Positions 8,564 to 19,410 of a stretch of DNA of 64,000 nt are shown one piece after another. The first letter of the stretch is position 1. Each line of letters starts with the position of its first letter. The stretch comes from Thermus amyloliquefaciens (lineage in GTDB: Bacteria; Deinococcota; Deinococci; Deinococcales; Thermaceae): positions 186,001 through 250,000 of the forward strand of contig NZ_JQMV01000003.1 of assembly GCF_000744885.1 (NCBI RefSeq). Reading direction: 5' to 3'. Position numbers and translations under genes: made by a program. Under the pieces are notes generated by a model. It was not told the DNA's origin. It saw nothing but the letters and a program-made list of their open reading frames with translations, and ran no database searches.

Positions 8564-9915
8564 TGGACCTCATCCAGGCAGCCTACTTCGTGGTGGCCAT
8601 CCTCTTCATCGTGGGTTTGAAGCGCATGGCCCACCCCACCACCGCCAAAAGCGGCATCGTGTGGGCGGGGTGGGGCATGGTGCTGGCGGTTTTGGCCACC
8701 TTCTTCTGGCCGGGGATGGGCAACTTCGCCCTCATGCTCCTGGCCCTGTTGGTGGGTTCGGCGGTGGCCTGGTGGGCAGCGGTCAAGGTGGCCATGACCG
8801 ACATGCCCCAGATGGTGGCCATCTACAACGGCATGGGCGGCGGCGCCGCCGCCACCATCGCCGCGGTGGAGCTCCTGAAGGGAGCCTTTGAGAACCCGGG
8901 CCTGATGGCCCTGGCCATCCTGGGTGGGCTTATCGGCAGCGTGGCCTTCACGGGAAGCCTCATCGCCTTTGCCAAGCTCCAGGGCATCATGAAAAGCCGC
9001 CCCATCCTCTTCCCCGGGCAGAAGGGGGTGAACGCCCTGGTCCTCCTGGTCACGGTGCTCTTGGGCTTCTCCCTCCTCTGGAACGACCCCACCCTGAGCA
9101 TCGTCCTCTTCTTCCTCCTGGCCCTCCTATTCGGCGTCCTCATGACCCTGCCCATCGGCGGTGGGGACATGCCGGTGGCCATCAGCTTTTACAACGCCTT
9201 CACCGGCATGGCCGTGGGCTTTGAGGGCTTCGCCGTGGGGAACCCCGCCCTGATGGTGGCGGGCACCCTGGTGGGGGCGGCGGGTACCCTCCTCACGGTG
9301 CTCATGGCCAAGGCCATGAACCGCTCGGTGTGGAGTGTCCTCATGGGGGGCTTCGGCGTGGAGCAGGAGGCAGGGGAGGTCAAGGGCTCCTTGAAGCCCA
9401 TCGACGTGGAGGACGCCGCCGTCATGCTGGCCTATGCGGGCAAGGTGGTCTTCGTGCCCGGCTACGGCATGGCCCTCTCCCAGGCCCAGCACAAGGTGAA
9501 GGAGCTGGCGGACCTCCTGGAGAACAAGGGGGTGGAGGTGAAGTTCGCCATCCACCCGGTGGCGGGGCGGATGCCGGGGCACATGAACGTGCTCCTGGCC
9601 GAGGCCGGGGTGGACTACGACAAGCTGAAGGACCTCGAGGAGATCAACCCCGAGTTCCCCACCGTGGACGTGGCGGTGGTCATCGGGGCCAACGACGTGG
9701 TGAACCCCGCCGCCCGCCGCCAGGGGAGTCCCCTTTACGGCATGCCCATCCTGGACGTGGACAAGGCCAAGAACGTGATCGTCATCAAGCGGGGCCAGGG
9801 CAAGGGCTTCGCCGGGGTGGAGAACGAGCTCTTCTACGCCGACAACACCCGCATGCTCTACGGGGACGCCCAGAACGTCCTCACCCAGCTCACCCAGGCC
9901 CTGAAGAAGCTCTAG
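8563..9915 (+). CDS. pntB: NAD(P) transhydrogenase, NADP(H)-binding beta subunit
   Basis: Beta subunit: an N-terminal membrane domain of eight or nine helices (to about residue 260) and a C-terminal Rossmann domain III binding NADP(H). Visible family motifs are YNGMGGGAAATIAAVELL, IGGGDMPVAISFYNAFTGMAVGFEG, GYGMALSQAQHKVKEL, HPVAGRMPGHMNVLLAEA and GANDVVNPAA. At 450 residues it is of normal length. Together with the two upstream subunits it uses the proton gradient to make NADPH from NADH. Confidence 0.95.
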   Translation: MDLIQAAYFVVAILFIVGLKRMAHPTTAKSGIVWAGWGMVLAVLATFFWPGMGNFALMLLALLVGSAVAWWAAVKVAMTDMPQMVAIYNGMGGGAAATIAAVELLKGAFENPGLMALAILGGLIGSVAFTGSLIAFAKLQGIMKSRPILFPGQKGVNALVLLVTVLLGFSLLWNDPTLSIVLFFLLALLFGVLMTLPIGGGDMPVAISFYNAFTGMAVGFEGFAVGNPALMVAGTLVGAAGTLLTVLMAKAMNRSVWSVLMGGFGVEQEAGEVKGSLKPIDVEDAAVMLAYAGKVVFVPGYGMALSQAQHKVKELADLLENKGVEVKFAIHPVAGRMPGHMNVLLAEAGVDYDKLKDLEEINPEFPTVDVAVVIGANDVVNPAARRQGSPLYGMPILDVDKAKNVIVIKRGQGKGFAGVENELFYADNTRMLYGDAQNVLTQLTQALKKL

Positions 9916-10035
9916 GTACCCTGGGCCGCCACGGGGTTGAACCCCGCCCTTCGCCCGCCTACTGGGCCCCCCCCGTGCGCCAGCCCTTAGCTGGCCCAAG
10001 CCTTGGACCCGGGGGTATCCCTGGGTCCTCGCTTC
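9916..10035 (+). terminator. Intergenic stretch with hairpins ending the pnt operon
   Basis: GCCAGC/GCTGGC (9979-9984 with 9990-9995) and GGACCC/GGGTCC (10005-10010 with 10023-10028) can form hairpins; the second is followed by a weak TCGCTTCTT tract. The second hairpin is the likelier terminator. No gene is seen here. Confidence 0.5.
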
Positions 10036-10064
10036 TTGACGGCTTGCTACGCCCCTGCTATAGT
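10036..10064 (+). promoter_or_regulatory. tRNA-Asn promoter
   Basis: TTGACG (10036-10041) and TATAGT (10059-10064) are separated by exactly 17 bases, a near-consensus sigma-A promoter. The start would fall about 10 bases before the mature tRNA. Confidence 0.85.
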
Positions 10065-10079
10065 GCCTAGTGCGGTCGG

Positions 10080-10155
10080 TCCGCGGTAGCTCAGCTGGTA
10101 GAGCGGCCGGCTGTTAACCGGTTGGTCGCAGGTTCGAGTCCTGCCCGCGGAGCCA
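10080..10155 (+). tRNA. tRNA-Asn (anticodon GTT)
   Basis: Complete cloverleaf with encoded CCA. The acceptor arms TCCGCGG (10080-10086) and CCGCGGA (10145-10151) pair over seven bases. D-loop AGCTCAGCTGGTAGAGC and T-arm GGTTCGAGTCC are canonical. The anticodon loop CTGTTAA gives GTT, hence asparagine. CCA is at 10153-10155. Confidence 0.97.
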
Positions 10156-10158
10156 GAT

Positions 10159-10189
10159 GGGGGCCTTAGGGCCCCCTGGGTCTTTTTTT
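10159..10189 (+). terminator. Rho-independent terminator after tRNA-Asn
   Basis: GGGGGCC pairs with GGCCCCC around a four-base loop, then a run of seven T. The T-run sits where the -35 of the following rpsF promoter would be. Confidence 0.8.
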
Positions 10190-10205
10190 GGGGGGGAAGA
10201 GAGGG

Positions 10206-10211
10206 TATAAT
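10206..10211 (+). promoter_or_regulatory. -10 element of the rpsF operon
   Basis: A perfect TATAAT, 41 bases before the rpsF ATG. No consensus -35 is visible 17 bases upstream, where the terminator T-run lies. Confidence 0.65.
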
Positions 10212-10252
10212 GCATCCTCGTGCGGCCTGCCGGGCCCGGAAAGGAGGTGTGG

Positions 10253-10558
10253 ATGCGCAAGTACGAGGTGAACATCATCCTGAGCCCCAACCTGGACCAG
10301 ACCCAGCTCGCCCTGGAGAAGGAGGTCATCGGTAAGGCCCTCGAGGCCCATGGGGCCCGGGTGGAGAAGGTGGAGGAGTGGGGGGTGCGCCGCCTGGCCT
10401 ACCCCATCGCCAAGGACACCCAGGGCTACTTCCTCTGGTACCAGGTGGAGATGCCTGAAGACCGGGTGAACGACCTGGCCCGGGAGCTCCGCCTGCGCGA
10501 CAACGTGCGCCGGGTCATGGTGGTGAAAACCCAGGAGCCCCTCCTCACCAAGGCGTAG
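10253..10558 (+). CDS. rpsF: 30S ribosomal protein S6
   Basis: Primary rRNA-binding protein of the 30S platform, which pairs with S18. The 101-residue length and MRKYEVNIILSPNLDQTQL match Thermus S6, a standard folding model. ATG at 10253 was chosen over an upstream GTG because AAGGAGGTG (10241-10249) lies at the right distance. First gene of the rpsF-ssb-rpsR-rplI operon. Confidence 0.97.
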   Translation: MRKYEVNIILSPNLDQTQLALEKEVIGKALEAHGARVEKVEEWGVRRLAYPIAKDTQGYFLWYQVEMPEDRVNDLARELRLRDNVRRVMVVKTQEPLLTKA

Positions 10559-10567
10559 ACTGTTCTC

Positions 10568-11380
10568 ATGGCACGAGGCCTGAACCGCGTTTTCCTCATC
10601 GGTACCCTTACCGCCCGCCCGGACATGCGCTATACCCCGGGGGGGATGGCCATTCTGGACCTGAGCCTGGCGGGCCAGGATACCCTTCTGGATGCCTCCG
10701 GCCAGGAGCGGGAGGTGGCCTGGTACCACCGGGTCCGCCTGTTGGGCCGGCAGGCGGAGATGTGGGGGGATATTCTGGAAAGGGGCCAGCTGGTCTTTGT
10801 GGAGGGCCGGCTGGAGTACCGGCAGTGGGAGCGGGAAGGGGAGAGGCGGAGCGAGATCCAGATCCGGGCGGACTTCATCGACCCCTTGGAGGGGCGGGGC
10901 CGCGAGACCCTGGAGGACGCCCGGGGCCAGCCCAGGCTCCGCCACGCCCTCAACCAGGTGATCCTCATGGGTAACCTCACCCGCGATCCCGATCTGCGCT
11001 ACACCCCCCAGGGGACGGCGGTGGTCAGGCTGGGCCTGGCGGTGAACGAGCGCCGCCCGGGCCAGGGGCCGGATGGGGAGAAGACCCACTTCGTGGAGGT
11101 TCAGGCCTGGCGCGACCTGGCCGAGTGGGCCTCCGAGCTTAGGCGGGGTGAGGGGCTTTTGGTGATCGGCCGTTTGGTGAACGACTCCTGGACGAGCTCC
11201 ACCGGGGAGAGGCGCTTCCAGACCCGTGTGGAAGCCCTCAGGTTGGAGCGACCCACCCGTGGGCCTGAAAGGACCGGCGGAAGCAGGCCCCAAGAGCCAG
11301 GGCGCTCTGTCCAGACGGGTGGGGTGGACATTGACGAAGGACTGGAAGACTTCCCGCCGGAGGAGGATTTGCCGTTTTGA
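10568..11380 (+). CDS. ssb: Single-stranded DNA-binding protein with two OB folds
   Basis: Binds ssDNA in replication, repair and recombination. At 270 residues it has two OB folds in tandem, the Deinococcus-Thermus form that works as a dimer and not a tetramer. Repeat 1 begins [19 protein letters not shown] and repeat 2 begins [19 protein letters not shown] near residue 128. The acidic C-terminal tail ends PPEEDLPF, the tip that recruits partner proteins. ATG at 10568. The TGA overlaps the TTG start of rpsR. Confidence 0.97.
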   Translation: MARGLNRVFLIGTLTARPDMRYTPGGMAILDLSLAGQDTLLDASGQEREVAWYHRVRLLGRQAEMWGDILERGQLVFVEGRLEYRQWEREGERRSEIQIRADFIDPLEGRGRETLEDARGQPRLRHALNQVILMGNLTRDPDLRYTPQGTAVVRLGLAVNERRPGQGPDGEKTHFVEVQAWRDLAEWASELRRGEGLLVIGRLVNDSWTSSTGERRFQTRVEALRLERPTRGPERTGGSRPQEPGRSVQTGGVDIDEGLEDFPPEEDLPF

Positions 11381-11643
11381 GCACGAAGAACGCTAAACCC
11401 AAGAAGGAGACGCCGAAGCGTCCTTCCAGGAAGGCCAAGGTGAAGGCCAGCCTGGGGGAGTTTGACCTTAGGGACTACCGCAACGTGGAGGTGCTGAAGC
11501 GGTTCCTGTCGGAGACGGGGAAGATCCTTCCCCGCCGCCGCACGGGGCTTTCCGCCAAGGAGCAAAGGATCCTCGCCCGCACCATCAAGCGGGCCAGGAT
11601 TCTGGGGCTTCTTCCCTTCACGGAGAAGCTGGTGCGCAAGTAG
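11377..11643 (+). CDS. rpsR: 30S ribosomal protein S18
   Basis: 88-residue 30S platform protein that binds next to S6. The basic N-terminal tail ([14 protein letters not shown]) and the core [14 protein letters not shown] are typical of Thermus. The start is an unusual TTG at 11377, overlapping the ssb stop as TTGA; it gives exactly the known length, and no other start would keep the tail. Translation is probably coupled to ssb. Confidence 0.96.
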   Translation: MSTKNAKPKKETPKRPSRKAKVKASLGEFDLRDYRNVEVLKRFLSETGKILPRRRTGLSAKEQRILARTIKRARILGLLPFTEKLVRK

Positions 11644-11652
11644 GGGGTGGAC

Positions 11653-12096
11653 ATGAAGGTCATCCTGCTGGAACCCCTGGAGAACCTGGGCGACGTGGGC
11701 CAGGTGGTGAACGTGAAGCCCGGCTACGCCAAGAACTACCTCCTGCCCCGGGGCCTGGCGGTCTTGGCCACGGAGAGCAACCTGAAGGCCCTCGAGGCCA
11801 AGATCCGCGCCCAGGCCAAGCGCCTGGCAGAAAGGAAGGCGGAGGCGGAGAGGCTTAAGGAGATCCTGGAAAACCTCACCCTCACCATCCCGGTGCGGGC
11901 GGGGGAGACCAAGATCTACGGCTCCGTGACCGCCAAGGACATCGCCGAGGCCCTTTCCCGCCAGCACGGCATCACCATTGATCCCAAGCGCCTGGTGCTG
12001 GAAAAGCCCATCAAGGAACTGGGGGAGTACGTCCTCACCTACAAGCCCCACCCCGAGGTGCCCATCCAGGTGAAGGTGAGCGTGGTGGCCCAGTAG
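11653..12096 (+). CDS. rplI: 50S ribosomal protein L9
   Basis: Two-domain 50S protein of 147 residues: N-terminal rRNA-binding domain (MKVILLEPLENLGDVGQVV, PGYAKNYLLPRGLA), a long connecting helix at about 40-75, and a C-terminal globular domain. ATG at 11653 is preferred to an in-frame GTG two codons upstream because family members begin MKVILL. Last gene of the operon, followed by a terminator. Confidence 0.96.
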   Translation: MKVILLEPLENLGDVGQVVNVKPGYAKNYLLPRGLAVLATESNLKALEAKIRAQAKRLAERKAEAERLKEILENLTLTIPVRAGETKIYGSVTAKDIAEALSRQHGITIDPKRLVLEKPIKELGEYVLTYKPHPEVPIQVKVSVVAQ

Positions 12097-12122
12097 GGGC
12101 CATAGGTCCGGCAGGCCGCAAG

Positions 12123-12155
12123 GGGCTCCTGGAACCCAGGAGCCCTTAAGCTTTT
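12123..12155 (+). terminator. Rho-independent terminator of the rpsF-rplI operon
   Basis: GGGCTCCTGG (12123-12132) pairs perfectly with CCAGGAGCCC (12136-12145) around a three-base loop, followed by TTAAGCTTTT. The trailing tract also contains the putative -10 of the next gene. Confidence 0.9.
12147..12152 (+). promoter_or_regulatory. -10 element of leaderless SDR gene promoter
   Basis: TAAGCT followed by TTTCCC and ATG. It lies inside the T-rich tail of the preceding terminator. Confidence 0.5.
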
Positions 12156-12158
12156 CCC

Positions 12159-14884
<2,726 letters not shown>

Positions 14885-14888
<4 letters not shown>

Positions 14889-15235
14889 GCCCCCTTTTCC
14901 TCCTGGACCTCTTGGCCCTTCTCCTCTTCGCTGGGGTGGGCCTCCTCTCCCACGGCCAGGCGGTGAGCGCGGGGGGACTGGCCCGGAACGTCCTCCCCGT
15001 CCTCTTCGTGTGGCTCCTCCTTTCCCCCTTCCTCGGCACCTACCGCAGGCCCACCTGGGCCAACCTCCTCCTCACCTGGGCCATCGCCCTGCCCGCGGGG
15101 CTATGGCTTAGGCAGATGGTCTTCGGGGGAGCCTTCGGCACGGGCTTTTTCGTCTTCCTGGCCGTGGCCATGGGCTTTAGCCTCCTCTTCCTCCTCCTCC
15201 TTCGGGGCCTCGCCAAGCTCCTCAGGCTCTGGTAA
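14885..15235 (+). CDS. DUF3054-like small membrane protein
   Basis: A 116-residue protein with four hydrophobic helices: [17 protein letters not shown] at the start, then [32 protein letters not shown] and [19 protein letters not shown]. Arrangement and length fit the DUF3054 family, whose function is unknown. Translation is coupled to lipA through ATGA at 14885. A link to lipoate metabolism is only suggested by position. Confidence 0.75.
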
Positions 15236-15244
15236 AAAGGGGAC

Positions 15245-16114
15245 ATGGAAAAGGTGGCCTTCCTCGGTCTTGGGGCCATGGGCTACCCCATGGCCGCCCA
15301 TCTGGCCAAAAGGTTCCCCACCCTGGTCTGGAACCGGACCTTTGCCAAGGCCTTGAGGCACCAGGAGGAGTTTGGTTCCCAGGCCGTGCCCCTGGAAGGG
15401 GTGGCGGAGGCCCAGGTGCTCTTCACCTGCCTCCCCACCACCAAGGAGGTGACCGAGGTGGCGGAGGCCCTTTTGCCCCACCTAAGGCCCGGCACCTACT
15501 GGGTGGACGCCACCAGCGGCGAGCCCGAGGGGAGCCGCAGGCTGGCGGAGCGCCTTTTGGAAAGGGGCGTGGTCTATCTGGACGCCCCGGTTTCCGGCGG
15601 GACCGTCGGGGCGGAAAAGGGCACCCTCACGGTGATGGTGGGAGGGCCAGAGGAGGCGGTGGAGCGGGTGAGGCCCTACCTGGCCTACGCCAAGAAGGTG
15701 GTCCACGTGGGGCCCGTGGGGGCGGGGCATGCGGTGAAGGCCATCAACAACGCCTTTTTGGCGGTGAACCTCTGGGCGGCGGGGGAGGGGCTTTTGGCCC
15801 TGGTAACGCAGGGGGTTTCCGCGGAGAGGGCCCTGGAGGTGATCAACGCCTCCAGCGGCCGCTCCAACGCCACGGAGAACCTCATCCCCGAGCGCGTGGT
15901 AAGCCGCGCCTTCCCCAAGACCTTTGCCCTGGGCCTTTTGGTGAAGGACCTGGGGATCGCCATGGGGGTCCTGGATAGGCAAAAGGCTCCAAGCCCCCTC
16001 CTCCGCCTCACCCGGGAGGTCTACGAGATGGCCAAGCGGGAGTTGGGCGCGGAGGCCGACCACGTGGAGGCCCTGAAGCTCCTGGAGCGCTGGGGCGGGG
16101 TGGAGATCCGCTAG
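15245..16114 (+). CDS. 3-hydroxyisobutyrate dehydrogenase-like beta-hydroxyacid dehydrogenase
   Basis: NAD(P)-dependent dehydrogenase of 289 residues. [19 protein letters not shown] is the GxGxxG nucleotide motif; [22 protein letters not shown] is the substrate loop; [14 protein letters not shown] contains the catalytic Lys. 3-Hydroxyisobutyrate is a valine breakdown product, which fits the branched-chain dehydrogenase operon that converges on it, although relatives act on tartronate semialdehyde or related acids. RBS AAAAGGGGAC precedes ATG at 15245. Confidence 0.88.
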   Translation: MEKVAFLGLGAMGYPMAAHLAKRFPTLVWNRTFAKALRHQEEFGSQAVPLEGVAEAQVLFTCLPTTKEVTEVAEALLPHLRPGTYWVDATSGEPEGSRRLAERLLERGVVYLDAPVSGGTVGAEKGTLTVMVGGPEEAVERVRPYLAYAKKVVHVGPVGAGHAVKAINNAFLAVNLWAAGEGLLALVTQGVSAERALEVINASSGRSNATENLIPERVVSRAFPKTFALGLLVKDLGIAMGVLDRQKAPSPLLRLTREVYEMAKRELGAEADHVEALKLLERWGGVEIR

Positions 16115-16129
16115 GGGAGCGCCCAAGTA

Positions 16130-16157
16130 CCCCGCCGTGGCTTGGGCCACGGCGGGG
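16130..16157. terminator. Hairpin between convergent genes
   Basis: CCCCGCCGTGG pairs perfectly with CCACGGCGGGG around CTTGGG. On the minus strand a second possible stem (AAAGCC/GGCTTT, about 16162-16192) ends in TTTT and would serve lpd. Together they probably terminate both units. Confidence 0.65.
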
Positions 16158-16189
16158 GCGAAAAGCCTTGGCTGGCCGCGGGCGGGGCT

Positions 16190-17575
16190 TTAGCGGTTCA
16201 GGATGTGGATGGCCTGCTTGTGAAGGGCCTCCGCCGCCTCCATGAGCCCCTCGGAGAGGGTGGGGTGGGGGTGGACCGTGAGGCCCAGGTCGGAGACCGT
16301 GGCCCCCATCTCCAGGGCCAAGGTGGCCTCGGCGATGAGCTCCCCCGCCTGGGGGCCCACCATGAAGACCCCAAGCAGCAGGTCGGTGGCCTCATCCCCC
16401 ACCACCTTGATCAGCCCCTCCGCGCCTCCCAGGGTCAGGGCCCGCCCGGAGGCGGAAAGGGGGAACTTCCCCACCTTCACCTTGTACCCCGCCTTCCTGG
16501 CCTCCTCCTCCGTGAGCCCTACCCCGGCCCACTCGGGGGAGGTGTAGACCACGCTGGGCACCTGGTAGTCAAAGGCGCTCGTCCTGCCCGCGGCGTTCTC
16601 CGCGGCCACCAGGCCCTCCCGCATGGCCTTGTGGGCAAGGAGGGGGGGCTTGGCCACGTCGCCGATGGCGTAGACGCCGGGGACGGAGGTTTCCATCCGG
16701 GCGTTCACCCGCACGAAGCCCCGCTCGTCCAGGGCCACCCCGGCCTTTTCCAGGCCAAGCCCCTCCGTGCGGGGCTTGCGGCCCACGGCCACCAGGATTT
16801 TGTCCACCACCAGGGTCTCCCCCTGGCCCCCCTGGGCGGGCTCCAGGACCACGTGGAGGCCGTCCTTTTTCTTCTCGTAGCCCACGGCCTTGGTGCCGGT
16901 GCGCACCCTAAGGCCTTCCCTCTCCAGGGCCTTGCGCAGGAGGGCGGCGGTCTCGGGATCGCCCGCGGGGAGGATCTCCGGCATGTACTCGATGAGGGTC
17001 ACCTGGGCGCCCAGGCGGTGGTAGACCTGGCCCAGCTCGAGGCCCACCGCCCCGCCCCCGATCACCAAAAGGCGCTTTGGGATGCCTTCCTCCACCCTAA
17101 GGGCCCGGGTGGAGTCCCAGACGTCCTCGCCGAAGGGGAAGCCCTTGAGGGTGGCGGGCTCGCTCCCCGTGGCCAGGATGACGCTCCTTGCCCCGTAGCG
17201 CTCCCCGTTGACCTCTATTTCCCTGGGCCCCACAAGGCGGGCGAAGCCCCGCAAAAGCTCCACCTTGTTGCCCTTTAAAAGCCCCGCCACCCCCCCGGTG
17301 AGCCGCTTCACCACCCCATCCCGCCAGGCGCCCAGCTTCTTCAAGTCCAGCTCGGGCGTGGCCTTGAGGCCAAAGCCCTCGGCCACCTCGAGGTGGTGGA
17401 GGGTTTCCGCCGCGTGCAACAGGGCCTTGGTGGGGATGCACCCCACGTTCAGGCACACCCCCCCCACCTCGGCGGCTTCCACCGCCAAAACCCTTAGGCC
17501 AAGCTGGGCGCCCCTTATGGCCGCATGGTAGCCGCCGGGTCCGGTGCCGATCACGATCAGGTCGTAGGTCTTCAT
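16190..17575 (-). CDS. lpdA: Dihydrolipoamide dehydrogenase (E3) of the branched-chain complex
   Basis: FAD flavoprotein that re-oxidises dihydrolipoyl groups with NAD+. The 461-residue protein has the FAD motif VIGTGPGGYHAAIRGAQLG, redox-active Cys pair CLNVGC, NAD motif VIGGGAVGLELGQVYHRLG, YAIGDVA, and C-terminal HPHPTLSE with the active-site His-Glu pair. Last gene of the operon, 9 bases after E2. A second E3 lies at 42246-43619. Confidence 0.95.
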   Translation of the reverse strand: MKTYDLIVIGTGPGGYHAAIRGAQLGLRVLAVEAAEVGGVCLNVGCIPTKALLHAAETLHHLEVAEGFGLKATPELDLKKLGAWRDGVVKRLTGGVAGLLKGNKVELLRGFARLVGPREIEVNGERYGARSVILATGSEPATLKGFPFGEDVWDSTRALRVEEGIPKRLLVIGGGAVGLELGQVYHRLGAQVTLIEYMPEILPAGDPETAALLRKALEREGLRVRTGTKAVGYEKKKDGLHVVLEPAQGGQGETLVVDKILVAVGRKPRTEGLGLEKAGVALDERGFVRVNARMETSVPGVYAIGDVAKPPLLAHKAMREGLVAAENAAGRTSAFDYQVPSVVYTSPEWAGVGLTEEEARKAGYKVKVGKFPLSASGRALTLGGAEGLIKVVGDEATDLLLGVFMVGPQAGELIAEATLALEMGATVSDLGLTVHPHPTLSEGLMEAAEALHKQAIHILNR

Positions 17576-17584
17576 GACGCCATC

Positions 17585-18970
17585 CTACATTTCCAGGAAG
17601 AGGAGCTCGGGGTTTTCCAAAAGCCGGATCACCTCCCGGGTGAACATGGCCGCCTCGGCCCCGTCCACCAGGCGGTGGTCAAAGGAGAGGGAGAGGTACA
17701 TGATCTCCCGCACCCCGATGGAGCCATCGGGCAGGACCCAGGGGCGCTTGCGGATGGAGTGCACCCCTAAAATGGCGGCGTCCGGGACGTTGATGATGGG
17801 GAAGCTCATGAGGGCCCCCACGGAGCCGATGTTGGTGACCGTGAAGGTGGACCCCGTGACCTCCTCGGGGGAAAGCCTCCCTTCCCGGGCCTTGGCGGAA
17901 AGCTCGGCGATCTCCCGGGCCAGCTCCAGGAGGCTTTTCCGGTCCACGTCCCGCACCACGGGCACGATCAGGCCCCTTTCCGTGGCCACCGCCAGGCCCA
18001 GGTGGTAGTAGCGCTTGTAGACCACCTCCTGCCGCTCCTCGTCCAGGCTGGTGTTCAGCATGGGGAACTTCTTCAGGGCCCGCACCACCGCCTTGAAGAT
18101 GAAGGGGAGGTAGGTGAGCCTCACCCCTTGGCGCTCGGCCTCGGGCTTCAAGCGCTCCCGGAGGGCCACCAGCTCCGTGAGGTCGGCCTCGTCCACGTTC
18201 AGGGTGCGCACGGTGTAGAGGTGGCTCTGCCAAAGCCCCTGGGCGATGGTGCGGCGGATGCCCCTAAGGGGAACGCGCTCCTCCAGCTCCTCGTAGCCCT
18301 TGGGGGGGAGGTAGCGGGGCGGGGGAGGGAAGCCGGGGGCTGGGGCGGGAGGGGCTTCCCGGGGAGCCTCGGGGACGGGGGTGGGGGAGGGCCTGGCCCG
18401 CTTCTCCGCGTAAGCCCGCACGTCCTCCACCCGGATGCGGCCCATGGGGCCGGAGCCGGGTACCTCCTCGAGGGGGATGCCCAGCTCCCGGGCCAGCTTC
18501 CTGGCGGCGGGTACCGCCAGCACCCGGCCTGGGGCTTTGCCTTCCTGGGGGACTTGTCCGGGCGGGGCGCTGAGGAAGGGGTTCTTCACCGCCACCTGGG
18601 TGGTGTCGGGCTTGAAGAGGGAGAGGTCCTCCTTTTCCTCCTTCGGGGGAAGCCCAGGCTCAACGATGGAGCGCTCTTCCACCGCTTGCACCGGCGGGGC
18701 TTCCGGTTCCTTTACCCCGGCCACCGCCTCCCCGGGCTCCGCCAGGAGGGCGATGGGGGCGTGGACCTTCACCACCTCCCCCTCCTTGGCCAGCTTCTTC
18801 AGGAGTACCCCCTCGTAGGGGGAGGGTAGCTCCACCGTGACCTTGTCGGTCATCACCTCCACGAAGGGCTGGTCCTTTTTGAGGTAGTCCCCTTCCTCCA
18901 CCAGCCACTTTAGGATCTCGCCTTCCACCACGCTTTCCGCCAGTTCGGGCATGAGGATTTCCTTGGGCAT
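17585..18970 (-). CDS. Branched-chain 2-oxoacid dehydrogenase E2 (dihydrolipoyl acyltransferase)
   Basis: Core acyltransferase of the complex, 461 residues. Lipoyl domain at 1-80 with the lipoylated Lys43 in EVMTDKVTVELPSP; a long Pro/Ala linker; an E1/E3-binding domain around 150-185 (VPAARKLARELGIPLEEVPGSGPMGRI); a second linker; and the catalytic domain from about 225 with DHRLVDGAEA near the C-terminus (His and Asp of HxxxD). The linker between the lipoyl and binding domains is unusually long (about 70 residues). ATG at 18970 is only 7 bases after hicA. Confidence 0.94.
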   Translation of the reverse strand: MPKEILMPELAESVVEGEILKWLVEEGDYLKKDQPFVEVMTDKVTVELPSPYEGVLLKKLAKEGEVVKVHAPIALLAEPGEAVAGVKEPEAPPVQAVEERSIVEPGLPPKEEKEDLSLFKPDTTQVAVKNPFLSAPPGQVPQEGKAPGRVLAVPAARKLARELGIPLEEVPGSGPMGRIRVEDVRAYAEKRARPSPTPVPEAPREAPPAPAPGFPPPPRYLPPKGYEELEERVPLRGIRRTIAQGLWQSHLYTVRTLNVDEADLTELVALRERLKPEAERQGVRLTYLPFIFKAVVRALKKFPMLNTSLDEERQEVVYKRYYHLGLAVATERGLIVPVVRDVDRKSLLELAREIAELSAKAREGRLSPEEVTGSTFTVTNIGSVGALMSFPIINVPDAAILGVHSIRKRPWVLPDGSIGVREIMYLSLSFDHRLVDGAEAAMFTREVIRLLENPELLFLEM

Positions 18971-18977
18971 AGGCCTC

Positions 18978-19202
18978 CTAGATTAGATCTAAAAACTCTT
19001 CGAGGGGAAGCTGGGCATCCTTAAGGATGTGGGCTAGAGTGGAGCGTTTGATGGGGATGTGCGCAGGTACGATGACGATGATCCGCTTTTCACCCACTTC
19101 CTTTTCCATCCGGATATGGCTTCCCCGTTGGCGTACCACCTGAAAGCCTGCTTTTTCCAAAGCCTTGACTACCCGCTTATAAGACAAGGAGGGAACCTTC
19201 AA
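18978..19202 (-). CDS. hicA: HicA-family mRNA interferase toxin
   Basis: 74-residue double-stranded-RNA-binding-like toxin that cleaves mRNA when free of HicB. KALEKAGFQVVRQRGSHIRM carries the catalytic His29 in the family GSH motif; IVIVPAHIPIKRSTLAHILKDAQL is the conserved second half. It overlaps hicB by 4 bases. The order is hicB then hicA, the reverse of E. coli. Both genes are visibly richer in A+T than the dehydrogenase genes on each side, which points to insertion into the operon. Confidence 0.9.
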   Translation of the reverse strand: MKVPSLSYKRVVKALEKAGFQVVRQRGSHIRMEKEVGEKRIIVIVPAHIPIKRSTLAHILKDAQLPLEEFLDLI

Positions 19203-19396
19203 ACCTCTACCTCGGCCAGTTCGGCGTTCTCCGGAAGTTTTTCCTCTAGCGGCTCCAGATAGAGGGCTATGGCCTCACGGATGTTGGCTAAGGCTTCCTC
19301 GAGGGTGTCCCCCTCGCTAATGCAACCGGGAAGAGCGGGTACATAGACGGTATACCCGCCTTCCTCGCTCTTTTCCAGGACTACCTTCAAACGCAT
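19199..19396 (-). CDS. hicB: HicB-family antitoxin
   Basis: 65-residue partner of the toxin, with the partial RNase-H-like fold of HicB: LKVVLEKSEEGGYTVYVPALPGCISEGDTLEEALANIREAIALYLE. It lacks the C-terminal DNA-binding domain of longer HicB proteins, so it may neutralise the toxin without acting as a strong repressor. It starts 14 bases after the E1-beta stop, with GGAGGGAG before the ATG. Its position suggests cotranscription with the dehydrogenase. Confidence 0.9.
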   Translation of the reverse strand: MRLKVVLEKSEEGGYTVYVPALPGCISEGDTLEEALANIREAIALYLEPLEEKLPENAELAEVEV

Positions 19397-19410
19397 ACTC
19401 CCTCCTCTGA

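Noticed and set aside
9933-9957. GGGGTT/AACCCC small palindrome after pntB
   Set aside because: Short, no T-run, and a better hairpin lies further downstream.
16142-17278. Long open frame on the plus strand opposite lpdA (about 378 codons)
   Set aside because: It mirrors lpdA, is rich in His, Gly, Pro and Leu as expected for an antisense reading of biased codons, and shows no domain or proper start context.
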